Under the pieces are notes generated by a model. It made no database searches. It had not been told where the DNA came from and saw only the letters and a list, made by a program, of their open reading frames with translations. A stretch of DNA of 7,177 nucleotides from the NCBI GenBank assembly GCA_947259865.1, contig CAMYNZ010000120.1, forward strand, positions 1-7,177. The letters run 5' to 3'. Of this stretch, positions 1 to 6,316 are shown piece by piece (within the stretch, counting starts at the first letter, position 1; each line of letters starts with the position of its first letter). The translations under genes and the position numbers were made by a program. This DNA comes from an uncultured Desulfobacterales bacterium (GTDB lineage: Bacteria > Desulfobacterota > Desulfobacteria > Desulfobacterales > G020354645).

Positions 1-221
1 CCGCCATCGCAGAAACTGGCACCGCAGTTTGCCTTTTTTAGCGGCAGCTGCCTTTTGCGTTTTAATGGTCTCGGGGGTTCATCTTGTCTCAAAAAAAAGA
101 CCCCGATCCCTGAACTCGTTGATGTGCCGCAGTGCCAGCGGAATGAATTATCAGCAGCGAAATTGTGCTTGAGGTTGCACGATGCAGTCGTTGATAATTC
201 ATGAAACCACCGACCAGTCAA
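1..221. other. Unassigned stretch downstream of the protease gene
   Basis: No gene can be supported here. Three frames are open but none has recognisable homology. Plus frame 1 is open from the window edge to TGA at 202-204. Plus frame 2 is open to TGA near 170 and encodes a short hydrophobic patch. On the minus strand, the frame that continues past the protease TGA stays open to the window edge, about 73 codons, without an ATG. Any of these could be the end of a gene lying outside the window, or chance. Inverted repeats at 16-27/127-138 and 143-202 suggest a structured non-coding spacer. An 8-base A run at 91-98 reads as a U run in minus-strand RNA, but no good stem directly precedes it, so I do not call a terminator. 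Confidence 0.5.
143..202. repeat. Nested inverted repeat / two-tier stem-loop
   Basis: ATGAATTATCA (143-153) is exactly complementary to TGATAATTCAT (192-202). Adding one G-U and one C-G pair extends the arms to 143-155 and 190-202. Inside the 34-base loop, 162-168 pairs with 177-183 (ATTGTGC with GCACGAT, one wobble). The wobble pairs favour plus-strand RNA, whereas the nearest gene is on the minus strand. There is no U tract after either side, so it is not a standard terminator. It could be a dispersed palindromic repeat or a 3' stabilising structure. Confidence 0.5.
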
Positions 222-1649
222 TCAACTTAAATCAACCGTAATATAATAGCCCTGATCACTGCGCTGCAGCAAAATAACCACTGTTTTTTTATGGCGGTAT
301 TTCACGATGGCCTGCTGGAATTCCTCGATGCTGCCAACCGTGAGCTGATCGATTTGTCGGATAACATCTCCGGGTCTGACGCCAATGCGGGCCAGATAGG
401 ATTCATTAAGGAGATCTGATATGACCACCCCCACGCTGGCAGAAGCACCAAAACGCCGACGATTTCGCGGTGTCAAATTTTCCACTCTCACGCCCAGCAT
501 TTTATAGGCCAGTTCTTCTGCCAGGTCCATTGGGAACACTTTTGTGATCACCGCAACGGTCAGATTGCGATTATTTCGCCAGACGTTTAGCCGCAGCGTA
601 TCTCCGGCTGCAAAGCCGCGCATGGCGGTCTGGTAATCGTCGCTGGAAACAATTTTGCGATTGTCGATCCTGAGGATGATATCCCCTTCTTGAATACCCG
701 CATTTTGAGCCGGACTTTCAGATTCGACCGCCTTGACCATGATCCCTTTTTTAACCGGTAGTTTCATATAATGGGCCAGCCGCTTGTCGAGGTTTTGTAC
801 GGTAATTCCGATCCAGGCCTGGATTACTTCTCCGTATTCAATAAGATCGGAAATAATTTTTTTAGCCTTGCTAATTGGAATCGCAAAACCAATCCCCTGG
901 GCTTTGGCATAGATTGCGGTATTTATCCCAATCAGTTCGCCATTGATATTTAAAAGCGGACCCCCGCTATTGCCGGGGTTGATGGAGGCATCTATTTGGA
1001 TAAATTCATTGTACACCCGCTCCTCGGTGCGGATGCTTCGATTCAGGGCACTGACAACGCCGGTGGTGACCGTATGCGAAAACCCGAAGGGATTACCGAT
1101 GGCGATAACGGTTTCACCGATCATGAGATCATCGCTGCTGCCCAGGTTTATAGTGGGAAGCCGATCATCGGTTTTGATCTGCAATACGGCCAGATCAAAC
1201 TCCGGATCTGCGCCGACGATCTGGGCCTCATACTCGCGTTCATCTTGAAGAACAACTTTTATAATGCCGGTATTGGCAATTACGTGGGCATTGCTAATGA
1301 TCAACCCCCTTTTGCCGTCGATTATAACGCCGGATCCCAGACTGGTTCTTTTGGTTTCCCGTTTGAGATTGGGATCGAAAAAGTCTTTGAAAAATGAATC
1401 GAAAAATTCATCCATCCCAAAACCTGAAAAAGGGTTGATGCGCTTGCGAACCGCATACTCTGAGCTTATGTTAACTACCGCGGGACTGACCTTGCGCACG
1501 GCTTTGACAACGGCGCTTTCCCGGTTGGATGCGATACCCCAAGCAGGCCGGCTCATCGATAAAAGCATGAACACCAGCCCCAGGGCGACCCATACTCGCT
1601 TTTTCAGGTTTCTCTTGTATTGTGCGCTGTTATTTGGCATGTGTATCAT
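222..1649 (-). CDS. htrA: Do/DegP-type periplasmic serine endoprotease with two PDZ domains
   Basis: A protein-quality-control protease that degrades unfolded envelope proteins in the periplasm. A positively charged stretch (KRNLKKR, residues 12-18) and a hydrophobic core (19-32) followed by SRPAWG make a signal peptide, probably cut near residue 38. The trypsin-like domain covers about 45-275. The triad is visible as His122 (SNAHV), Asp152 (FDLAV) and Ser228 (GNSGGP). PDZ1 is about 277-370 and PDZ2 about 384-470. The length of 475 residues is typical of DegP/DegQ. Before the catalytic core, residues 81-92 form a Phe-rich acidic segment where the regulatory LA loop lies in the family. Two starts are possible, Met1 (1649) or Met4 (1640). 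Neither has a convincing Shine-Dalgarno sequence, and a TGA two codons upstream of Met1 rules out a longer start. The gene is divergent from the radical SAM gene. Family assignment is firm; choosing between DegP, DegQ and MucD is not possible from sequence alone. Confidence 0.96.
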   Translation of the reverse strand: MIHMPNNSAQYKRNLKKRVWVALGLVFMLLSMSRPAWGIASNRESAVVKAVRKVSPAVVNISSEYAVRKRINPFSGFGMDEFFDSFFKDFFDPNLKRETKRTSLGSGVIIDGKRGLIISNAHVIANTGIIKVVLQDEREYEAQIVGADPEFDLAVLQIKTDDRLPTINLGSSDDLMIGETVIAIGNPFGFSHTVTTGVVSALNRSIRTEERVYNEFIQIDASINPGNSGGPLLNINGELIGINTAIYAKAQGIGFAIPISKAKKIISDLIEYGEVIQAWIGITVQNLDKRLAHYMKLPVKKGIMVKAVESESPAQNAGIQEGDIILRIDNRKIVSSDDYQTAMRGFAAGDTLRLNVWRNNRNLTVAVITKVFPMDLAEELAYKMLGVRVENLTPRNRRRFGASASVGVVISDLLNESYLARIGVRPGDVIRQIDQLTVGSIEEFQQAIVKYRHKKTVVILLQRSDQGYYITVDLS

Positions 1650-1692
1650 TTTTCATAGCGTTTAATGATTGTTTATTGCAATTTTTTTCTAA

Positions 1693-1716
1693 TACCCCAT
1701 CCGCTTGCGGTGGGGT
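1693..1716. repeat. Short palindrome, copy A of a repeat pair
   Basis: CCCCA at 1695-1699 pairs with TGGGG at 1711-1715. After a bulged T, CCG pairs with CGG around a CTTG loop. Its two ends, TACCCCATCCGC and TTGCGGTGGGGT, closely resemble the two ends of the larger palindrome at 1789-1835, so it looks like a version of that repeat without its middle. No T run follows on the plus strand, so a plus-strand terminator is unlikely. Confidence 0.6.
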
Positions 1717-1727
1717 TTCCACCAATT

Positions 1728-1762
1728 CCCTCTCCCTGAGGGAGAGGGTTAGGGTGAGGGGG
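1728..1762. repeat. Perfect 9-bp hairpin with G-rich tail (dispersed-type repeat)
   Basis: CCCTCTCCC (1728-1736), a TGA loop and GGGAGAGGG (1740-1748) form a perfect 9-bp stem, followed by TTAGGGTGAGGGGG (1749-1762). From memory, near-identical motifs with the TTAGGGTGAGGG tail recur as dispersed intergenic repeats in many unrelated bacteria. I cannot count copies from one window. It lies between the two starts of divergent genes and has no coding potential. Confidence 0.7.
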
Positions 1763-1778
1763 ATTATAAAAGAATAAT
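1763..1778. promoter_or_regulatory. A+T-rich island with -10-like hexamers on both strands
   Basis: This is one of the few A+T-rich stretches of the divergent spacer. The minus strand carries an exact TATAAT (plus 1763-1768). The plus strand carries TATAAA (1765-1770) and AATAAT (1773-1778). None has a good -35 hexamer at 16-18 bases, so this is only a possible location for divergent promoters. A minus-strand start here would place both upstream hairpins (1728-1748 and 1695-1715) in the protease leader RNA. Confidence 0.25.
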
Positions 1779-1788
1779 TCCTTTTACA

Positions 1789-1835
1789 TACCCCGCCGCG
1801 ACTCGACTGAGCTCGTCGAAGTCTTGCAGCGGGGT
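1789..1835. repeat. Long imperfect palindrome, copy B of a repeat pair
   Basis: ACCCCGC (1790-1796) pairs with GCGGGGT (1829-1835). After a small internal loop, GACT pairs with AGTC and CGAC with GTCG (1800-1807 against 1815-1823, one bulged A), closed by a 7-base loop. The total is 15 pairs. The core (GACTCGACTGAGCTCGTCGA) is of a type often seen in dispersed intergenic palindromes. It ends 12 bases before the radical SAM start codon and therefore lies in that gene's leader. Confidence 0.65.
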
Positions 1836-1837
1836 GG
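1831..1837 (+). promoter_or_regulatory. Probable ribosome-binding site of the radical SAM gene, inside a hairpin arm
   Basis: GGGGTGG is the only purine-rich stretch at a suitable distance, 10 bases before ATG at 1848. It is a weak match to the Shine-Dalgarno consensus. Its first five bases form the 3' arm of the 1789-1835 palindrome. If the hairpin forms in RNA, the site is at least partly occluded. Confidence 0.4.
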
Positions 1838-1847
1838 TTAATTTATC

Positions 1848-4397
1848 ATGAGCCAATATTCCATTCAAGATATCTTGTCCTCGGTCGAGCAACCCAGCCG
1901 CTATTTGGGAACGGAAATAAATACCATAAAAAAGGACCCCGGCAAAGTTAAACTGCGCCTGGCCCTGGCATTTCCGGATTTATATGAAATAGGTACCTCG
2001 CATTTCGGTCTATCAATTCTTTACCATATTCTCAATCAGAGAAGTGAGATTGCCGCTGAAAGAATTTTTGCCCCCGGACTGGATATGGAAGCCGCGCTCC
2101 GGTCAGAAGGACTTCCCCTCCTGTCGCTTGAATCTCAAACTCCTTTGCTGGAATTTGATATTATCGGTTTTAGTCTTCTGTATGAGCTGAATTACACCAA
2201 TATACTGAACATTTTGGATCTGTCAAACATACCATTTTATGCCTCCAAAAGAGATCATACCCACCCCTTTATTATTGCCGGAGGACCCTGCACCTGCAAT
2301 CCCGAGCCGGTGGCCGACTTCTTTGACGCCATGGTGATTGGAGACGGGGAGGACGTCATTTTGGAAATGTCCGACGTGTGGATCAAATGGCGAAAAAACG
2401 CCGGCCGGGATAAAGAAAGCCTTTTAAAACAATGGTCAAAACTGGCGGGTGTGTACATACCCGCTTTTTTTGAGCCCCGCATGGAGATATCAGGGTATCA
2501 GACGGTGGCGCCGCGATTTTCAAATTACACCCGGATTGCACGGGCCGTCACCCGCAACCTGGATCAGGCGCCGTTTCCCACCGCTCCGGTCGTTCCTTTT
2601 GCAAAGCCTATTCATGACCGATTGCGGTTGGAGGTATCGCGAGGATGCACGCGCGGGTGTCGGTTTTGTCAGGCCGGTATGATCTATCGCCCGGTGCGCG
2701 AACGTTCACCCCAGACCCTGATCGATCTCACAAATCAATCCCTGGCGGCCACCGGTTATGAGGATATATCGCTATTGTCCTTAAGCACCGGCGATTATGA
2801 ATGTATTGTCAACCTGCTGGAATGTCTCATGGCCCGTTGCGAGGCCAACCGGATCGCAGTATCCCTGCCATCCCTGCGGGCCGGCACCTTAACCCCGGAA
2901 CTCATGCATTTAATCAAACGGGTCAGAAAAACCGGATTTACGATTGCACCGGAAGCCGGCAGCCAGAGACTGCGGGATGTCATCAACAAGAATGTGACCG
3001 ATGAAGACATTCAGGAGACGGTTAAAAATGCTTTCGATCTTGGCTGGCAGGTGATCAAGCTCTACTTTATGATCGGGTTGCCCACCGAAACAGAAGGCGA
3101 TCTTCAAGCCATGGTCAATCTGGTCAAAGATCTACGAAAATTGCGGGGTTCAAAAAACCACAAATCAAAAATTAACGTCAGCCTGGCAACCTTTATACCC
3201 AAACCGCATACACCGTTTCAGTGGGCCGCTCAAAATTCGCTGGCTGAATCTCGTGAAAAGTTGGGATGGGTCAGATCCAAACTAAATTTGCCCGGTATTC
3301 ATCTCAAGTGGCAGGACCCGCAAGTTAGTCTGGTTGAGGGCCTTTGGTCCCGGGGAGATCGCAAGCTTTCCCGATTGCTTGTTGAGGCCTATAACAGCGG
3401 CTGTAAATTTGACGGCTGGAGCGATAAATTCCGTTTTAAGACCTGGATGGAGGCCTGCCACGCGGTCGGCATTGACATCGACTTTTATACGACCCGTGTC
3501 AGGGATGTGTTTGAACCGTTGCCCTGGGACCACATAGATACAATGGTGGAAAAACAGTATTTAAGACAGGAATGGGGGCGAGCAATAAATGGTGAGCTCA
3601 CCGGGGATTGTCGCAACAGTGATTGCAATAGCTGCGGTGTTTGCGATTTTGACGCTGTTGCACCGCACCTATTTAAGGCCGGCGACCACACGATTGTAAA
3701 ACCAGAAAAACACAAAGATAACAGCGACTTGTGCTACAATCGCTATAAAATATCCTATTCCAAAACGGGCCAGGCAAAATATTTTGGCCATCTTGAAATG
3801 GTCAAGATATTTTTGCGTGCCATCCGACGCGCCCAAATCCCGGTGAAACACTCTGAAGGTTTTCATCCCAAACCCAGGGTGTCGTTTGGAGATTCGCTCC
3901 CCGTGGGAATGGAAAGCTTGAGTGAATGGTTGTATATTTCGATCGGTTCAGATATCGACCGGCAATCGATTGTGGATGATTTGAACAAACATCTTCCCGA
4001 CGGTCTCCTGGTTAAAGATTGCCTGCCGGTAAGCACCGATTTGAAAACAGGCATCCCAGGGCCGACCACCTATGCGGTTACGATTGAAAAGGGACGTTTT
4101 GATCAAGACCTTGCGACTCAGTTTCTGCAACAACCCGAATTTTTCATTTCACGCACCAACCGGAAGGGCAGGCAGAAAAACATCGACCTCAGATCTGAAA
4201 TAGTGGGCCTTGACGTGTTGTCATCGTCCCGTTTGCAAATGACCCTTAAAAGCAGTCCCGGCGTGACCATACGACCCGGCGAGGTATTAAAATCTGTATT
4301 TCATTTTTCCGATTTACAAGCACGGTGTGCAAACATCATCAAACTAGAACACGATCATAATTTTATCCGAACATCACGGGGACGGCTGAACGGGTGA
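1848..4397 (+). CDS. Two-part radical SAM protein (TIGR03960-like) fused to a TIGR03936/DUF2344 domain
   Basis: A cytoplasmic enzyme of unknown reaction. Residues about 1-250 resemble the degenerate cobalamin-binding-type N-terminal domain of such proteins, including FPDLYEIGTSHFG (42-54) and IIAGGPCTCNPEP (142-154). The radical SAM core follows, with the Cx3Cx2C cluster motif at Cys267, Cys271 and Cys274 (SRGCTRGCRFC). Further conserved-looking stretches are APEAGSQRLRDVINK and FMIGLPTET. A second cysteine group at 588, 593, 596 and 599 could bind another metal centre (inference). From about residue 630 to the end is the radical-SAM-linked domain, beginning YNRYKISYSKTGQAKYFGHL and containing HSEGFHPKPR. 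In many genomes the two parts are separate adjacent genes; here they are one 849-residue chain. It lies just upstream of rng, its usual partner. Domain assignment is firm; the substrate is unknown, with RNA or ribosome modification a guess from context. Confidence 0.93.
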   Translation: MSQYSIQDILSSVEQPSRYLGTEINTIKKDPGKVKLRLALAFPDLYEIGTSHFGLSILYHILNQRSEIAAERIFAPGLDMEAALRSEGLPLLSLESQTPLLEFDIIGFSLLYELNYTNILNILDLSNIPFYASKRDHTHPFIIAGGPCTCNPEPVADFFDAMVIGDGEDVILEMSDVWIKWRKNAGRDKESLLKQWSKLAGVYIPAFFEPRMEISGYQTVAPRFSNYTRIARAVTRNLDQAPFPTAPVVPFAKPIHDRLRLEVSRGCTRGCRFCQAGMIYRPVRERSPQTLIDLTNQSLAATGYEDISLLSLSTGDYECIVNLLECLMARCEANRIAVSLPSLRAGTLTPELMHLIKRVRKTGFTIAPEAGSQRLRDVINKNVTDEDIQETVKNAFDLGWQVIKLYFMIGLPTETEGDLQAMVNLVKDLRKLRGSKNHKSKINVSLATFIPKPHTPFQWAAQNSLAESREKLGWVRSKLNLPGIHLKWQDPQVSLVEGLWSRGDRKLSRLLVEAYNSGCKFDGWSDKFRFKTWMEACHAVGIDIDFYTTRVRDVFEPLPWDHIDTMVEKQYLRQEWGRAINGELTGDCRNSDCNSCGVCDFDAVAPHLFKAGDHTIVKPEKHKDNSDLCYNRYKISYSKTGQAKYFGHLEMVKIFLRAIRRAQIPVKHSEGFHPKPRVSFGDSLPVGMESLSEWLYISIGSDIDRQSIVDDLNKHLPDGLLVKDCLPVSTDLKTGIPGPTTYAVTIEKGRFDQDLATQFLQQPEFFISRTNRKGRQKNIDLRSEIVGLDVLSSSRLQMTLKSSPGVTIRPGEVLKSVFHFSDLQARCANIIKLEHDHNFIRTSRGRLNG

Positions 4398-4406
4398 TAT
4401 TTTGCC

Positions 4407-4483
4407 AAGGAGGTGCCGTGCGCGGCCGCCATTTTGACATCCTAAAAGTCAATTTATGGCTTGTTATACGCTTCATATTGTGA
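4407..4483 (+). other. Orphan strong Shine-Dalgarno with a 21-codon reading frame upstream of rng
   Basis: AAGGAGGTG (4407-4415) is the best Shine-Dalgarno match in the window, yet no long gene follows it. GTG at 4418 opens a 21-codon frame ending in TGA at 4481-4483. The peptide is basic at its start and hydrophobic later (ILKVNLWLVIRFIL). GTG at 4413 would give only 10 codons, overlapping the SD itself. The 4418 frame is the same as that of rng but is cut by four stops before the rng start, so it is not an N-terminal extension. It may be a leader peptide or small protein, a remnant, or chance. The gap between GGAGG and GTG is only four bases, which is short. Confidence 0.3.
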
Positions 4484-4540
4484 TTCTTTAAATGCTGGCG
4501 CCCTGATCAATGTAACTTCTAAAACGATTGAGCATAACCG

Positions 4541-6082
4541 ATGTACCGAAAACTGGTTATTAGTGAAACACCGCATGAAACCCGCGTTGCGCTTTTAGAA
4601 GACGGGACTATCGTGGAATTGTTTATAGAACGCGGGGACGATTCCGATGTCACCGGTAACGTCTACAAGGGCAGGGTTCAAAGAGTACTTCCCGGAATTC
4701 AGGCCGCTTTTGTCAACATCGGTTTAAATCAAGCCGCTTTTATTTATGTCGATGATGTGGTTTGCGGTCAGACAAAAGAAATGGATCAATTGATTTTTCC
4801 GGAACAAGATTACGAGGAAGAAGAATCAGATCTGGAACAGAACGACCTGTCTCCTGACCATTTATACCGCCAGTTTCAAATAGAAGATCTTATCACGGAA
4901 GGTCAGGAAATCATGGTTCAGGTGGCCAAGTCCCCCATCGGTACCAAGGGCGCGCGGGTAACATCCTCCATCTCTCTTCCCGGCCGCTTCCTCGTGCTGA
5001 TGCCAACCTCCAATCATGTGGGGATATCACGCCGTATAGAGGACCCCATTGAGAGAAACCGTTTAAAAAATGTTGTGCATGCTTTGAGACCCGAAAATTT
5101 TGGCTACATCGTCAGAACCGCCGGCGAAGGAATCCGGGAAGAAAAAATTGCTTCAGAAATGAATTTTCTCAACAACCTGTGGGAGAACATTCAGCGCAAA
5201 AGCAAAACGGCATCTGTACCCTCTCTGTTGCATCAGGAGCTCAATATCAGCATTCGGGCCGTCCGGGATCTTCTCTTGCATGAGGCCGAAAGTTTGATCA
5301 TCGATTCGCGTCCGGGATATGATCAGGTGCTTTCCTTTCTTGACACTTACATGCCGAATCTCAAAGACAATGTGGAAATGTATGAGGGTTTGGAACCCAT
5401 ATTTGCAGCCTATAATTTGGAGGGCGATATATCTCGCGCTTTAAAAAGAAAAGTGTGGTTAAAATCCGGCGGTTATATCGTGATCGAGCATTCCGAGGCC
5501 CTCGTTGCCATAGATGTCAATACCGGCCGTTATGTCGGCAAGCATAATTTGGAAGAGACCATTTTAAAAACCAACCTTGAAGCGGTCAAGGAAATTTCCT
5601 ATCAAATTCGTCTGCGCGATATGGGCGGTATCATTATCATTGATTTTATTGATATGGTTAAAAAATCAAATCAGGATAAAGTATTCAATGAACTCCGAGA
5701 GGCCTTAAAAAAAGATAGAAGCAAAACACACATTTTACCCATTTCTGAAATAGGCCTTATTCAGATGACCCGCAAGCGAAACAAAAAACCGCTCACCCGG
5801 CTTATGTGTGAACCCTGTTTTTACTGTGACGGCGAGGGATACCTTATATCCAAGCAGTCTATCTGCTATAATATTTACCGTGAAATATTACGTGAACACC
5901 GCAACATGATGGGCGGGGGGTTAACACTAAAGGTTAATCCGGAAATTGCCGAGCTGTTGCACGGCGAAGAAAGCGAGCTGATCAGCGAGCTTGAACGCGG
6001 TATTGGAAAACAAATTGAGATATACGCCAATCCAAACTTTCATCTTGAAGAATTCGATATTTTTGAAAGCCTTAATCACTAG
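4541..6082 (+). CDS. rng: Ribonuclease G (RNase E/G family)
   Basis: A single-strand-specific endoribonuclease that matures rRNA ends and starts mRNA decay in the cytoplasm. The start MYRKLVISETPHETRVALLE matches the usual RNase G opening. An S1 RNA-binding domain spans about 36-128 (GNVYKGRVQRVLPGIQAAFV), interrupted by an acidic insert at about 88-106. The catalytic domain has the metal-binding aspartates Asp325 (AIDVNTG) and Asp368 (IIDFIDM). The zinc-link cysteines are Cys426 and Cys429 in CEPCFYCDGEG, with an extra Cys423. At 513 residues it is RNase G length and lacks the long C-terminal scaffold of RNase E. The start has only a weak GAG at 4530-4532 as a ribosome-binding site, in contrast to the strong orphan site upstream at 4407. 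It follows the radical SAM gene by 143 bases in the same direction, so co-transcription is plausible. Assignment is very secure. Confidence 0.97.
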   Translation: MYRKLVISETPHETRVALLEDGTIVELFIERGDDSDVTGNVYKGRVQRVLPGIQAAFVNIGLNQAAFIYVDDVVCGQTKEMDQLIFPEQDYEEEESDLEQNDLSPDHLYRQFQIEDLITEGQEIMVQVAKSPIGTKGARVTSSISLPGRFLVLMPTSNHVGISRRIEDPIERNRLKNVVHALRPENFGYIVRTAGEGIREEKIASEMNFLNNLWENIQRKSKTASVPSLLHQELNISIRAVRDLLLHEAESLIIDSRPGYDQVLSFLDTYMPNLKDNVEMYEGLEPIFAAYNLEGDISRALKRKVWLKSGGYIVIEHSEALVAIDVNTGRYVGKHNLEETILKTNLEAVKEISYQIRLRDMGGIIIIDFIDMVKKSNQDKVFNELREALKKDRSKTHILPISEIGLIQMTRKRNKKPLTRLMCEPCFYCDGEGYLISKQSICYNIYREILREHRNMMGGGLTLKVNPEIAELLHGEESELISELERGIGKQIEIYANPNFHLEEFDIFESLNH

Positions 6083-6188
6083 CAGTTGTCTCAAAAGTAG
6101 TAGATCGCGTTCAATGCCCCCGCTGATGCGGGACGACATGTCTAATCTAGGTCGATGTTTTGGATGTATCCATAACCCTTTTTGACTA

Positions 6189-6218
6189 TTGACACGACCG
6201 ATTGGTTGTGTTTAGATT
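6189..6218 (+). promoter_or_regulatory. Candidate sigma-70-type promoter for rpmH-rnpA-yidD
   Basis: TTGACA (6189-6194) is a perfect -35 hexamer. With an 18-base spacer the -10 would be TAGATT (6213-6218), a four-of-six match. A second, overlapping -35-like TTGACT sits at 6182-6187 but has no matching -10. Transcription would start near 6225 and give a leader of about 100 bases before L34. The location, in a gap after rng, fits a separate promoter for the ribosomal cluster. Confidence 0.5.
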
Positions 6219-6310
6219 GCTGGATTTATATGACCACCTTCAGGGAGGGGCGGGCAGGCCAAACGAACCAAACGAATTCATTCGGATGAACGAACGGATG
6301 ATATATTAAA

Positions 6311-6316
6311 AGAGGG
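6311..6316 (+). promoter_or_regulatory. Ribosome-binding site of rpmH
   Basis: AGAGGG lies 8 bases before ATG at 6325, a good Shine-Dalgarno match at near-ideal spacing. It supports the chosen start of the short L34 gene. Confidence 0.75.

Noticed and set aside
43..65. GGCAGCTGCC palindrome followed by T-rich sequence as a terminator
   Set aside because: The palindrome has no loop, so in RNA only a 3-bp stem could form, and the T tract is interrupted.
943..1665. Plus-strand open frames of 101 and 133 codons opposite the protease gene
   Set aside because: They lie wholly or mostly antisense to a protein with an intact catalytic triad and PDZ domains, have no recognisable domains, and overlap each other.
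2255..4133. Several 60-83 codon frames on both strands within the radical SAM gene
   Set aside because: They are shadows of a well-supported gene. None has a separate ribosome-binding site or recognisable protein features.
4422..4429. GCGGCCGC 8-base palindrome
   Set aside because: It is a simple GC-rich palindrome (also a restriction site) with no supporting structure around it.
6117..6132. Stem CCCGC-TGAT-GCGGG as the rng terminator
   Set aside because: The stem is only 5 bp and no T run follows.
5927..6185. Short frames on both strands across the end of rng
   Set aside because: They overlap the conserved C-terminus of RNase G and the spacer, and their translations look random.
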